From Siderastrea radians (lineage: Eukaryota; Cnidaria; Anthozoa; Scleractinia; Rhizangiidae), in NCBI GenBank assembly GCA_964017195.1, contig OZ024890.1:47097093-47161092 (forward strand): a stretch of 64,000 nt of DNA, in the 5' to 3' direction. The position numbers were made by a program, and so were the translations under genes. Positions within the stretch are counted from its first letter, which is position 1, and the number at the start of each line of letters is the position of its first letter. Below are positions 42,851 through 54,695 of this stretch, in pieces. The notes beneath the pieces were generated by a model. That model was not told the origin of the DNA, did no database searches, and worked only from the letters and a program-made list of their open reading frames with translations.

Positions 42851-45569
42851 AAATGAAAGCTATCGGCAGCACTTTCGGCTGTGGTGCTGTTTTACGATGA
42901 GAAAGGTGTCCTGTTTCAGGAAAGTTTGAATCTTTAGTTTGATGACTCAAACTGATCAAAGGTACTGAGAAGTCGTTTACTCTTTATTATGCTGTGTGAG
43001 GACCAAGCCTGAAAAGAACCTTTCCCCGTTCAGGGAAACGCGCTATTGATCATGCTGATGTGATTCTAACTTTTGAGTTTGTGAATGAAGTCTTTAAGTG
43101 TGACCATCATTTATATGAAATCTTTCGAGAGATGGCGTCCTGTGGTGTTGTTTTTAAAATTTTCCGAAGTGAAAATTTGACGATTTTTGTTTTGTAAAAG
43201 CCTTAGATCACGAGGAACGAGAAACAAAAACCACAACAGTGTAACTGAAACGCACTCAATTTACTTTGTCTACGAGATTTTTCACAGACTGGACTTTGAC
43301 CCGTTTTGCCTTACTCACTCGTTTCCCAAGTCAGGCCACATTTCGCTTACGTCATTTAACTGCTGGGGATTAAGTGTTTTTAGATCATCGCTTTTCAAAG
43401 CGACTGTGTTTACATATTAATCAAGTGTCGCTTAAGTTTCTCACTGTTAAACACACGCTAAGTCTGCAATGCATAATATGTTAGCTATTTAGCGATGTCT
43501 TTAGTAGCAGTTTATCAAGTGGTCTTCAACACGCAATCTACAAGGTGCACAGTGGCTGGCCGGTGTCAAGCCGAGAGCTTTTTGTCCGTCACTTCAGAAT
43601 AAAACTGTTTTGACGAGATAAGCTATTGATTCTCGATTTCGGAGGCATGTGAGAATGTGGACGTGTAGGAATTCTTAGAGTGTGACTGGTCAAGTGTAGA
43701 TTGTCGGGCTATATACTTTCTCACAGGGCATTTGTTTTTCAATTTTTATTTCATGTCTTTTTATTTTAGTTGTGACAGTTTGGTTGTCTTGACAGCGATA
43801 TGGTTAACCTTGGTTATCGTTGCGATCATGTGGTTTTATTCTTTAAAAGCGCTTTTGTATCGAGTAATGAATAGTCACACAAAAGCACTAATTGTCCATA
43901 AAATAAGAACCCATTTGCAATGGAGTTTGTCACTTCAAGAGAATGTTAAACAAGATTGATCACGATCACCGAGGAAACACACCTGTTTAGATCTCTTAAC
44001 TGCCTTCCTTCGGACAATTATCAATCGGGAGTTATTCAGTGTAATTAATAGCGGAATTCCGTCTCTTATTGCGCCGAGATCATCCAATACAAACCACATG
44101 AATGTCAGCATATGTGTAAAACGTAACAGCTAGGTTTGGTCAAAATATGCGGGCACGATGTGATGCTGTTTTCATGTGCTGTGACATTAAGCCTTGTCTT
44201 ATTCCTTGTGCTTACATATCAAACTTCATAGTTTATTTATTTACAAGATCAGGAACGTAAAATTCAAGTCCTTTTAATACTTACTTTAATTCTACTTTAA
44301 TTACATCTCCGCGCATCGATTGCGGTCTTCTTATGGATGTTCTTTGACAATTCAATTTAAAATATTGAGCCAATGCAGTGCAATGAACTAGTATAGGGAC
44401 GATAATTTGCTCTCCAACTGACATTAATCCCTCTTCATAAAAACAGAATTAACGGATTACCGCTGTTTCTTTGGTCGCGATTAGTACAAAGAGTACTATC
44501 GGATCTTATTACACATGTTCTGTCTGTTTATCGTCTCTTTGCCAAGACACTTCTTCTGATCAAACTCTCTTTGTTCCTCAGTTTGCCAAAGGGTTAGTTT
44601 CCAATTATGCGTTAATCTGAGTTTTCATACCGCCAGTTCATTAAATCCAAGAGAATTCATATTAGGTGGGCCGATTTCCCACCCGCAAGCACAGATAAAA
44701 AACTGCTGGGTGAAAATATTCCCTATCGCCGCTATATTTTTGCGGTGCTTCTATTAGAATCAGTGGAAACGCATTAGCTAAATCTGAATGTTTAACCAAA
44801 CAGTTTTTTTCTCTTTAAAATATCTTTTATTTACTAGATACTTAAGGAATTTTAAACACGGCTATTTGTAAACAATAAACGATCAACCCCGTGTTGAGTA
44901 AAAGTTCTGGGATTTCGGTAAAAAACTCTCTTCGCATGTGCACATATGTACATTTCTGCGTTTGCCGCAGTGGAAGAATAAGTTCTATTCCACCACCGGT
45001 CTGTTCTAGTAGTGTGTGTGTTTTTTTAAAGTTAAGGCTAACTTGTCCTATAACGAACTTAAGGTCTTTTAGACAGCGAAAACAAAGTTAACGTGCTGGT
45101 ATCAATTGTTATGCGGCGATAATCTCTCAGTCACCCAAGAATGAGCAAGTTTTCAATGTCGTCGCAGCCATGTCAAATGAACACCTTTAATTTGGCTTTT
45201 CCTGCTGCAATCGACTCAACATGACAGGAATGTGGTGGGATCATCTGTTTTCTGATGTTGCACCATTGTGTAATATAGAAACACACGTGTTAATAATACA
45301 TTGTACATTTCCGTTCCACACCATGCTCGGTCATTGAGTCGCGAAAAACACTCCACTTGAAGTATCGTGTTTGCACTCAGTAATGAGTTCTACTTTAAAC
45401 GTGATCCTTGGTTGGTTAATCTTGCTATTGAACGGTTCATGCTCGGCGAGAATTCAGTGAAACCCACGTAGGGTGAACGCTGTCTAATTCCGGCCGCGAA
45501 TATAAAACAAACCGCACTTTCATCGCTCTATTTGGCGAGTTGTTTACCTTGCCTCGGCAAAGCCATAAA
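42851..45569. other. Intergenic DNA upstream of unit A''' to gene C 3' side
   Basis: The first 300 bp hold copies of a degenerate anthozoan-type repeat (CAAATGAAAGCTATCGGCAG; TTGAGTTTGTGAATGAAGTC). From 43170 to 45569 the sequence is unique-looking and AT-rich, with no recognisable gene. Confidence 0.45.
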
Positions 45570-46415
45570 TCACGTTTGGTGCCACTTTACAACAGCTAAC
45601 ACCAAACCGTGAAAAATCAACACGAAACACCAACAAATGCTTTGCGCCCGGGACGCCGAGGAATGACTTTCTAATAGAAAATCAACATTCCCTTGAATTT
45701 TTGTCGATGTGGCTTTCGAGTGTTCTTTAGACGACTCATCACTCTTAGTTGAGCTTGAAAGTCCTGTTGTTGTGTGGGTCATTTGCGTTGACGGAGTGCT
45801 AGTAATACGGCATTTTTTATGCCTTCTCTTCTTGTGCTTGTGGGATTTGGGGTGGCAGCGATTTCTTCTTGTTGTAGGATGAAAGGACGGTGTATTTGAA
45901 AACGTCGGACAACCAGGCGAGGAGTCTTTGGTCATTCCAAGCGGCAAAGTAGCGTTCGTCCCTACCATCTCTACGATGTCCTTGAGCACTGATTTACTTA
46001 ACTTATGTTTGATGGCGATTGTCGCACTTTGGACGTTTACCTCATGAACAGAAAACCTACTACTGTTAGCTTTGTCTCTGCGGATAAATGTGATGTAAGT
46101 TTTGTTCAAGTACGCGGCAGAAGGCGCACACAATCCTCCAGCGGATCCAAACCCGGATACGTTGATAAATTGAGGTAGTTTTCCTCCCTTGAGGATACAG
46201 TGAACTTCAAAGAGAGCGCTGTAAAGACCCAAATGGTCTTTCTTCGGTCCATGACGGGGGCTCGCCCTGACCGTTCCATAAATCACGATGTCAGCCTTCC
46301 GCACTCTCGCTTTAGGCTCAAGCGGCCGCCTTCCCTTAGGCGGAGAACAAGAAAACACCGAGCGAAAGCAGTTGTGCAAAACCCCTGAGAGAATAAGAAC
46401 GTGCGCGAGCTTCAT
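45570..46415 (-). CDS. Secreted NtA/TIMP-like protein, paralogue C (intronless)
   Basis: One open frame of 281 residues is read from the Met at 46415; an in-frame upstream ATG at 46499 would add 28 residues but put the signal peptide inside. After MKLAHVLILSGVLHNCFRSVFSC comes ARVRKADIVIYGTVRASP, LFEVHCILKGGKLP, FINVSGFGSAGGLC and YITFIRR, the same core order as paralogues A and B. Where A and B have an intron, C reads straight through (IRR-DKANSS). It then has VHEVNVQSA and LKDIVEMVGTNATLP, a basic cluster (KSHKHKKRRHKKC), a Ser/Thr stalk and a hydrophobic end (CWCFVLIFHGLVLAVV). The basic cluster could bind glycosaminoglycans or could be a cleavage region; this is speculation. The glycosylated linker is shorter than in A and B. 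Confidence 0.75.
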   Translation of the reverse strand: MKLAHVLILSGVLHNCFRSVFSCSPPKGRRPLEPKARVRKADIVIYGTVRASPRHGPKKDHLGLYSALFEVHCILKGGKLPQFINVSGFGSAGGLCAPSAAYLNKTYITFIRRDKANSSRFSVHEVNVQSATIAIKHKLSKSVLKDIVEMVGTNATLPLGMTKDSSPGCPTFSNTPSFHPTTRRNRCHPKSHKHKKRRHKKCRITSTPSTQMTHTTTGLSSSTKSDESSKEHSKATSTKIQGNVDFLLESHSSASRAQSICWCFVLIFHGLVLAVVKWHQT

Positions 46416-49400
46416 TTCAAAACGATTGCTCCGAAAAAACGCCCACGAGGACTCAAACTCAACGTTCGCGAGCGAGCTGCAAGCAGTTAGAGACTTCACA
46501 TGAAGGCAATCTCAACGTATTAGCAATGACTTAAAGTGTGAGCATCAAATGACAGAGAGCAGATTCAAGGGGCGGCGCAAACGCTTTGTGGAACTGCTCC
46601 GCAGGGACCCCGCTTGAGTAAACATCTCGCAATAATTTGTTGATCCAACCAACTATCCAGTATTAACTTGCAAATGGCGCGCACCTCTTGTGTTGAGACT
46701 GTTGATTTCAAATTAATTGTACAAATATTGATCCAGCTTGAGCGCTTTCTAGAAACTGAGGTCAATTTTGGAAAGTATATGCCATCCAAAGCTCTTCGAC
46801 CGGCTCAGCTGCCAGGAAATCGTGTCGGAAGCGTTCAAGATGTTATTTAAGGTTATCGCGCGCAGGAACGCAATCTAGACGTAATAATCGGATTAATCAA
46901 TCCCCGGTAAAGCGATACAAGCATGCAAATTAGTTGTGGTGTTTAATCTTTTCTATCATTCTTCGTCACTTGTGTGTAGTGTGGGGAGTATTGTTCTTAA
47001 TTTCTGTGCATTGTGGTTGTACTAGTAAATAGTTCAAACAAAGCAAAAATGCAAATCACAACGTTTTTGCGGTTGGCCGAAAGGAAAGGAAATGGAAGAT
47101 TACGAACATGACACGCGAACCCAAGAATACAATTGTGTCCCTTTTGTGTACTGCTTATCGATGAATCGGAGATCAAAACCCGAAATCCGCAGCCATTTAC
47201 ACCGAGATAAGATAGGACTGTTTTGATAAAAAACAATTCCTGCGTCTAACTCTGCCATCAACCTGATTGTTATCAGTTATGCGACAGGAATTGAAATGTT
47301 TCTAAAGAAAGCTTTTGTCTTCGCCAAAAACACACTTCATTTGTTGAAGAATAGCAGAAAAAATAGCTCAGTAAACCGGAAAAACAAACAGGTTGAAATA
47401 GCGCACAATGAGCGAAAATAGTTCCTTTCTTTTACCAAGTGCCTTTTCTCTTTCTCATTTTGCTTAAAGGAACTGCTCCAGCAGAAGCAAAGAATCAAGG
47501 AGTGGTTCTTTGGAAGGACATGTGGTAAAGTCGTCGGGGTATTGTAACCTTTTATCACTTCGTTTGCAGACTTTTTCTGTGTGCGATACATCAACAATGT
47601 AACTATCTTAAAGATCCAAATTCCAAACATTCTAATCTGGTATTTAAAGAAAGAACTACAGTCGTAAACAGCTAGGTATTTTGTTTAATAGAGTATACAA
47701 TTTCTCAAGAATTGCGTATTAAAAGCGCATTAAAGCCAAAAACACAACAACAAGTCTTAAGCTAATCGGTTTTGTCCGATAAATAACCCGCGATTTCCAA
47801 GTGCCCGACAGGAAACTGTTCAACGGCGCAATTTCCTACATAGCGTGCGCGTCTCAGCCATCTATTTTGAACTCAGCGCGCAGCAAAAACTCTAAATATT
47901 TGAGCCCAGATTCGCAGTTTGCACAAGGTCAATTGAGAAAACAACGATGCGATAACATAATTACAGCCAGCTGACAAAAGGCTCTATATTAAGATCAATC
48001 TAGAGGCGTCTAAATGCTCGCGGAAACATTTAATGAAAAACACTTAAAGAGATATCCGGTTGTGCTTCGATAAGGGCTTTTCTCTTTACTTGTGCGAAAT
48101 TGCCGCTGTTCTGTCGAGGGTTTTTCGAACGTCACGAGGTGATTAGCTTTCAAGTAGGGGGTAAAACGCCAAAATTTGCAGCTAATAATTGTACTTAAGA
48201 GTTTGTCACGGCTCAACTTAAAACATGAACTACTTGTCGATGACAGCCGCACTATGCCGCATTGACGTCCATCTTTGACACTAAGTACAGCTCTGGCAAA
48301 TATATATAGAACCGACCCAACCTTTTCTAATGGAATTTACTCATTTCTTTTACGTTTTCCGCGGTATAATCAGTAAGACATTTTTATATATTTTTATCTT
48401 CAATCCGAAACACAGCTACGCATTCCACTCCTGTTGGAATTTTCCATTAAAGCTCCTGTTGATGCATATTATTTGACATTCCGATTTTATTTGCTAACCT
48501 TTATACAAGGAATTTCATTTGCAGTTTATTAATATCACACAATGTTTGAATTTGCCAAGTCTCACAGGCTGATCGACAGACTATTTAATCATTTAAATCC
48601 GCTAAAAGGATCTTTGTCTTAAAAAAATGAAATATTGCAGATAAATCTTTCATCTTGAGATAAATCTGAAATGTGACTCGGACAATAGTAAAATGGCATG
48701 CGTACACTGATAAACGAAGACGAAAAAAGAGCGCAGGGAAAATGTTTTCATTTCGTCGTGAAAACATCATATGAATCCCTTTGTTAATGAAATTGTCTGA
48801 GCTCTTACTCGACTCGTGTAAGGCGAAACTAGAGATGGATAAAACAAGCCTATAAGACTACCAGCGAAAAATACTGTAAACGAAAACAAAAAATAAATAA
48901 CTTTATTATAAGCTCGATCTTCTAGCCGTGTACAAGTGCACTGCTATTCGGGGAGACTGAAATCCAGATCGAATTGGAATTTGGAAATGTTGGTTTGTGA
49001 GGAGAGGGGAAAACCGGAGTACGAGGACTGAAAAACCTCTCGGAGCAAGTACGAGAACTAACAAACTCAACTCAGAAACTGCATTGTTTTGTTTTGTTTT
49101 TCTTTGTGTGTAACAGCGTTTATATTATGAAAGAGAAGAATGAGCTTGTTTTTAATTAAAATCCATAATAGCTAGAGAGGGGCTCCTTGTCGCTGGGTAG
49201 GTAGTAATCAGTCAGGTGTAATGGTTAGCGTGTCGTTGACTTTCAAGGTATATTAGTCTTTGCAATGTGTCGTGTTGAGTTTCCTCAGTACTCCTCAGGC
49301 AAAAATCTTTACTCCCTTGTTTCTCGTCCCCTTTCTCAGTCTTCCCTTGTGACCTTTTCTTTGTTTGCAAGGGCCGGGTACAGCGAGGACGAGATGGCCA

Positions 49401-49838
49401 GAGTTGATGAAATATCAATAAATGCGTAAGAGAATCGATGATAGTACATGAAAAGTCCGGGTCAGACGAGGGAGTGTGATGGTAATAAAAAATTTGAGCA
49501 GACTGTCGCAAAGAGGTCAAAGAGCAGCGCAAGAACGGCGAGAACTGACGATAGCGCATGCGCATGAGAGGGATCGATCATCATCATGAGTCATCCTCGA
49601 CCGAGTCTTCCACGCAGCCGTTTTTCCCGCTCTTTCGCTCGGTTTATTTTTCGCTCGCGCTCCACTTTCTGAACGCCTGGAACAGGCTACGTGGAAGACT
49701 ATCCTAGACCTCAATGAGTCCCGTTGAATGGTTTGAAACAGGATCTCGAGGATTTGAAGAACTGCCCCCCCCCCCACCCACCACGGAATTTTTGGTGGTG
49801 GTTCCCCTGCTCAGGACTAAAGCTACCATTGAAATAAC
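46416..49838. other. Intergenic region 5' of paralogue C
   Basis: Open frames here lack domains and codon structure. No transposon with clear ends was found up to 49838. Near 49760 is a C run. Confidence 0.45.
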
Positions 49839-49932
49839 CTGCATGCGATGAGGCCGAATTTTAGGATCGCTCTCATATTCTCTTACGTTGGTCCGAGCGA
49901 AACGAAAATAGAGCTTGATCGCAGTTTACCAT
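49839..49932. repeat. Short relative of the 7714-10033 transposon
   Basis: ATAACCTGCATGCGATGAGGCCGAATTTTA, then TCTCATATTCTCTTACGTTGGTC and CGAAACGAAAATAGAGCTTGATCGCAGTT, in that order, combine the right-end hairpin and left-end motif of the larger element. It looks like a nearly end-only deletion product. Confidence 0.6.
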
Positions 49933-50608
49933 TGAAACTGCGAAATTATCAGAAGGTCTATGAATCAAACATTGAAAATTAGAAAGCGGTTCATTTTCAT
50001 TTTCCTGAGATCTTTATTCAGAAAGGATTAGAAACACATTCCACGTAGAAATGTAAGAGAAATACCGGAATACCCTGTTCCAGATGTTCGGCCTCTCAAA
50101 TTCCGGGGAAGTTTAGGCTATCTGGAACTTCTTTCTGATACACCAAATTCAAGATGTGACTTTCGTAGATCTTGTAGTATTGTAAGTCCTGTAACGTGTT
50201 GTTATGAGTTGATCTGTGTTCTTAATTCTTTACAAAAATATGATTTCGCACTTTATTGGCGGCGTGAAGGATCTGTAATCGTTCAATGTGTGTTCTTGCT
50301 TCTGAAAATAACGCAAATCCGGAAACACATCCTAAGAACTTTAATTTTCCATAACGTTGACCTATTTATCTGCAGGACTACAAAAAATGCACGTAAAATA
50401 CTACTGCAGACTACATTTACACTGCAGATGTGAGAATATAGCGCGTACGGGGCAGTGTAGTAAACTTACATTATAGCTGGCATTCAACGGTAGGTCGCGT
50501 TTCGTACAACTTGAACTAATCAGATTTTTGATTTTGTGTCAGTTAATTTGGAGCAAAGCAAGCTTGTTGTTTGAATCTAATCTCCGATAAGCGAACTTAG
50601 ATCTTGTC

Positions 50609-50918
50609 CGGGGGGAGGTACTTGGGTCAATTTTTGCTGGGTATGTGCCGATGACCTCTCCGAACCCCTACCCCATTATAGTCTACTCTGTAGCCAACTA
50701 TAGAGCCCATGTTAGTCACTTTTGGGCAAATATACCCCAAATCCCTACTTGTCGGAATTAACATACCCCTGAAAACCCACAAATGTGCGACCCCATTCTA
50801 GTAACTCTATTAGCTCCTATTGAAAATGCAACGCCATTGTAGTCAATCCAGTCGTGTAAATGCAACCCCATCCAGCGGCACATCCCCATTAGCCTATTAC
50901 TAGGAAGTAACCCCCGGG
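50609..50918. mobile_element. MITE, 310 bp, 9-bp target duplication
   Basis: GATCTTGTC occurs at 50600-50608 and 50919-50927. The ends CGGGGGGAGGTACTT and the complement CCCGGGGGTTACTT are imperfect inverted repeats. The interior repeats ACCCCATTRTAGTC-like motifs every few dozen bases. No coding potential. Confidence 0.75.
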
Positions 50919-51073
50919 GATCTTGTCACGAAAAGCACACGTTCATTCAGTGTGTATTTCAACATGGAGTGTTCTTTTTCATACTTTTGTTCCAGCTGCA
51001 CGATATTCGAAACGATTCATACTAAATCAAAAAACAAGGATTGGCCAAAACATTATTATATTGCTTATTAAGT

Positions 51074-51365
51074 GTGGGGCGCGGTGGAGTACTAGTGGAT
51101 AGCGCGTTGGACTTCAGATCCGAAGGTCAGTAGTCGAGGCCTCGTCCCTGCCATCGTGTTGGAGTCCTCAGACAAGAACTTTATTCCACACTAATTTTCT
51201 CTCTCCACCCAGGTGTATAAATGGGTACCGGCGACATTTTGCTGGGGGTAACCTTACGATGGACTAGCATCCCATCCGGGGGGGGGCAATACTCTCAGTT
51301 GCTTCATGCAACAGAAACCGCGAATAAGCTCCAGTCGTGTGGGCCTGCCGTGGCTCGCGTGAGAC
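51074..51365 (+). repeat. SINE-like copy with tRNA-like head
   Basis: The head GTGGGGCGCGGTGGAGTACT.. GGATAGCGCGTTGGAC resembles a tRNA D-arm and anticodon arm with a degraded B-box (AGTCGAGGCCTCG). The body has ATAAATGGGTACCGGCGACA, GGGGGTAACCTTACGATGGA and AGTTGCTTCATG, shared with copies at 36-215, 5480-5583 and 15838-16135. Confidence 0.6.
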
Positions 51366-51400
51366 TTCACCTACCCCACCCTTATAAAAAATAGTATTTA

Positions 51401-51726
51401 CCCTTTGAGCCCTGCTATGGACTGCGGGCAGTCGTCCTATTTTCCTCAGATCCTACGCGCGCCTCAATCTTCTCGCCAGCTTCTAGCTAAATTAGGATAA
51501 GGAGACTCCTCGCAATCTAGCCCTGATATCAAAATGCACATTCTCCTAACTGTTCTCCTCGCATTTCTTAAGAAAGAACTAGTAAGGAGAATTTGTTTAA
51601 ATCAGTCAAGACATTTTATCCTTGGTGATCGCTTCCTTTATTCTCATCACTTGAATGTTTGAACCGAGCAGTGATGATGCAAAGAGAAATGACATTTTCG
51701 TCACCGGTTAGGGCTTGAAAGATTAA
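51401..51726. mobile_element. MITE family 'CCCTTTAAGCCCC', copy 3 (with internal insertion)
   Basis: It begins CCCTTTGAGCCCTG and ends GGGCTTGAAAGATTAAAG. Shared inner strings (GTAAGGAGAATTTG, GTCAAGACATTTTATCCTTGGT, TTTATTCTCATCACTTGAATG) match other copies, but the left part is longer. Confidence 0.6.
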
Positions 51727-52966
51727 AGTAATACCCTCAATGGTTCTTAATGGATTGGCCATTCAATGACTTTTTGGCTTGTTTAAGTGAAAAGCATGCT
51801 CTTTTCTTGAACAAGATAAGTTTCATTTGTCAAAATATTGCCAGCTCAGCTAGCTATAGGCAATAGGCTACGGTCAATGTAGCTATTGAAATCTTTCCTG
51901 AAAATCAAAGTCGCAGACCTTTTAACTGGGGATCTTTTTATTACCTTCAATTACCCGAAATATTTGCGACATCTTAATTTTATTAACTTGACAATTTTGA
52001 AGGCGCGACATTTCCGGCGACACTATATTTTTGCGAATTTGGAGAAATTGCCCAAACATTGTGACAATAAAGCCTAAATAAGCAATTTTTTTGGCTCGTT
52101 CGTGATGTCAAAATTGCAATTGCGATATCAAAATTGCAAAATTGATTTCCTGAAAATTTCCTGTAAGAAGGTAACGTAAAACCGATTAATATTTCCAATT
52201 TGTAGTTAAATTTGTACTTCTTGGACTATTAAAAGTAAACGTGTTAAACTGAAATTTCCGTTCCATTTTGGTCTGCGCAATTTCTGGGCAAATTCCAAAC
52301 TAATTATAAGCTTTAGCCGGGTAACGGATTTCCCGGAAGGGTGACACCGCAAAAAATTAGTACTTATTTGCACCGATCTAAATCCAATTATTGAATTAGT
52401 ATTATCTTTTACACATCTGGCAGGATTTCATGAGGGTTATATCTCCAGACATGACACAAAATCGTTCTTATCCCTAAAATGGCCGGAAATCTCCAAACGC
52501 GTATTCCTTCTAGTGCCTAGTACTCGCGGCACCCTCATGGTCAATTTTGCAATAACGCAAGTAACAGAAAAAAAATGCATTTTTGTTTTGTGAAACAGTG
52601 GCAAAATGTAAATACTGTGAGTGTTCTGGCTAAATTCCATCAGATGGTATCTGATGGAGATTAAGCTAGAATAATGACCGCTCCCTGCCTGCGAACAGGA
52701 TGCTTATCTGGTTACGTCAGGAGACTCTTTTGGTTTACGTATACGTATACAGAACAATTCTGGTTGGAAATGAAAAGATTGTTTCCTCCTTCGTTTCCCT
52801 TTCTTCTCTCCCAGTTTGACTCGCCAATTTCCTTGGTCTGTCGCCCTATTCCTCACTAGAAAACCAGCTGAAAGCATTCACAGGCTAATCAAATTAATAG
52901 GATTCTCCACAGCTTAACACAGCGCCTCATAGTCTCTTTAGTTTTTGTGACCTAGTGCATGTACCC

Positions 52967-53004
52967 CAACCTCGTTCCCAGGGAAAAGCCCTGGGAACGA
53001 GGTT
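52967..53004. mobile_element. 38-bp palindromic micro-insertion flanked by 10-bp direct repeats
   Basis: AACCTCGTTCCCAGGG and CCCTGGGAACGAGGTT form a perfect 16-bp stem with an AAAAG loop. GCATGTACCC flanks both sides (52957-52966, 53005-53014). The same arm begins a larger repeat at about 30409 (CCAACCTCGTTCCCAGGGTC), so it is probably an end-only derivative of that family. Confidence 0.7.
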
Positions 53005-53244
53005 GCATGTACCCTGCATGTAGATCACAATGGGTAAGTAAAGGGTCAAAATTGCAGTCGTTCTAAAAAATTATTTTGTCAAGAATTTTTCAGCCTTTGG
53101 GCACTGTGAAAAACTTGGCAAAAGTTATTACACTTGTTACATTTTATTATTTACTGTGTCCGGCTACGATTTCTTGTTTACTCCCAAAATTAACCTAAAG
53201 CTTCAGGGGTACGTGGTTTCTTAATAAACAAGTAATGTAAGTAA

Positions 53245-53245
53245 G

Positions 53246-53276
<31 letters not shown>

Positions 53277-53300
53277 ACAAACAAAGGAAGAACGAGAGAG

Positions 53301-53375
<75 letters not shown>

Positions 53376-53376
53376 G
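53245..53376. repeat. (AAAT)n and (GAAA)n microsatellites
   Basis: A TAAA tract (53245-53277) is followed by a long GAAA tract (53300-53376), a purine-only run. Frames across it encode only Phe/Leu/Ser repeats. Confidence 0.95.
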
Positions 53377-53546
53377 AAAGACGGCTAAAAGAACCACTCC
53401 TTTTTGTGTCGCCCGTATCCCAGTTAGGGTGTAAAAATAGGCAAGGAGGTCAGTTTCTAAAGAAACTGTGGTACTGCGTCGATGGGGAAGTGAAACACAA
53501 AACTTTGGATTTTTCAACTGAGTTGATAAGGTAAACTGGCCACCGT

Positions 53547-53555
53547 AAAGGGATT

Positions 53556-53591
<36 letters not shown>

Positions 53592-53620
53592 GCGAATCAA
53601 GGAATTGGGGGTTGGGCTTG
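53547..53620 (-). repeat. Penelope-like element terminal fragment with hammerhead-like core
   Basis: On the - strand the string CTCTGACGAAGGGCTAACGC is followed by TCAAAACGTCAGC. The CTGACGA ... GAAA ... arrangement is that of hammerhead ribozymes in Penelope-like retroelement termini. Here the GAAA box reads AAAA, so self-cleavage is doubtful. Assignment rests on motif recognition alone. Confidence 0.45.
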
Positions 53621-53814
53621 GTTTATATGAAAACTACGGTGAAACTACGCTATTGGTTAGTAGAGAGATATAGGAATACTACCTAAATATATCTGCTATA
53701 TATGTTAAGTGTTCGGATTACATGGGATAAACGGGTTTTCATTAAGAAAATACTGCATTAACGTTGGTTCTTGCAAAGAAAGGTGAAGACAGGCGGAAAG
53801 TTTTGTTTCGATTT

Positions 53815-53850
53815 GTTCGTTCGTTCGTTCGTTCGTTCGTTTGTTTGTTT
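53815..53850. repeat. (TTCG)n / (TTTG)n microsatellite
   Basis: A TTCG tetranucleotide run changes into TTTG. The interval 53851-54560 shows no gene. Confidence 0.9.
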
Positions 53851-54640
53851 CAGTTGTTTGTTTCTGAAGCATATTATTAACATGATAGTGATTTTCAAGT
53901 GGGTATGTCATCAACAACTGGAATATGCAGAATCAGTACTTTACCCTGAATGATACAAAAGGGTGCTTAAACCCGGCTAAATGCTATTGTTCATAATCGG
54001 TGATTAACCCTGTAGACGAGTATTTAATGGGTAGATTACTGAGGTAAATTTGACCACAAGATAATGAAATAAAAGAAGGATAATAGTAGTAGAGGGAATG
54101 GAGAAGCCTGTGGAGGCTGCAGATTGAAAAATTCAAAGTATCTATGGAGCCTTGCACTGAGTGAAGGATAAAGGCTGAAACTGGAAAAAACGTTTCTTTT
54201 GGTTGAAACATCCGGTTTATTTTTTATTTTTGTTAGGTTAGCAATGATTAAAAAACTGCCGAGTTAAATTTAAATTTAATTTACATTTGATTGTAATTTA
54301 ATTGTAATTCTGATATATTTACTGTATTATTTTTGTCCTCCAAGATGCTGAGGTTTAATTTTTAAACAAAAATCCGAGCTTGCCGATAGGGCACTGGGCA
54401 CCTTTTTCGTCACCAGTGTTCCTCCCAAAAATCTACCGAGATAAACTGGGGAGAGCGATAAACTGCTGACTTCAAATATTGTGTTCACTTGTGGCAGTGA
54501 GAACGTGCTTGCTTCGATCGAACAGCCGGCGAAAGTGGTTTTGTCCCTATTTTTATTTGTCTAAAGCTCATCGGTCGAAATACCGCATCTTACGCGAAAA
54601 GAAGACTATGTGAGGCTTAATTTACATTAGCACAGGGGAA

Positions 54641-54695
54641 ATGGATAGCAAAACACAAAGAAGAGTTGAGACTGCTAAGCGGAAGGCCAGAGCAG
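54641..54695 (+). CDS. JMJD6: JMJD6 exon 1 (start codon, 18 codons)
   Basis: ATG at 54641 begins [18 protein letters not shown] and ends G|GTACAA in phase 1. It fits the phase-1 acceptor of exon 2 to give ...[13 protein letters not shown]. The spacing to that point equals that of vertebrate JMJD6, whose N-terminus is likewise Lys/Arg-rich. The exon is too short for ordinary frame scanning and lies 3.2 kb upstream of exon 2. The CACAGGGGAA context before the ATG is ordinary. Confidence 0.85.

Noticed and set aside
46416..46499. Upstream ATG of paralogue C, giving 309 residues
   Set aside because: The Met at 46415 puts the hydrophobic signal peptide at the N-terminus, as in paralogues A and B.
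53221..53517. - strand frame with FLSFFLSFF repeats (apparent membrane protein)
   Set aside because: It is the translation of the (GAAA)n microsatellite.
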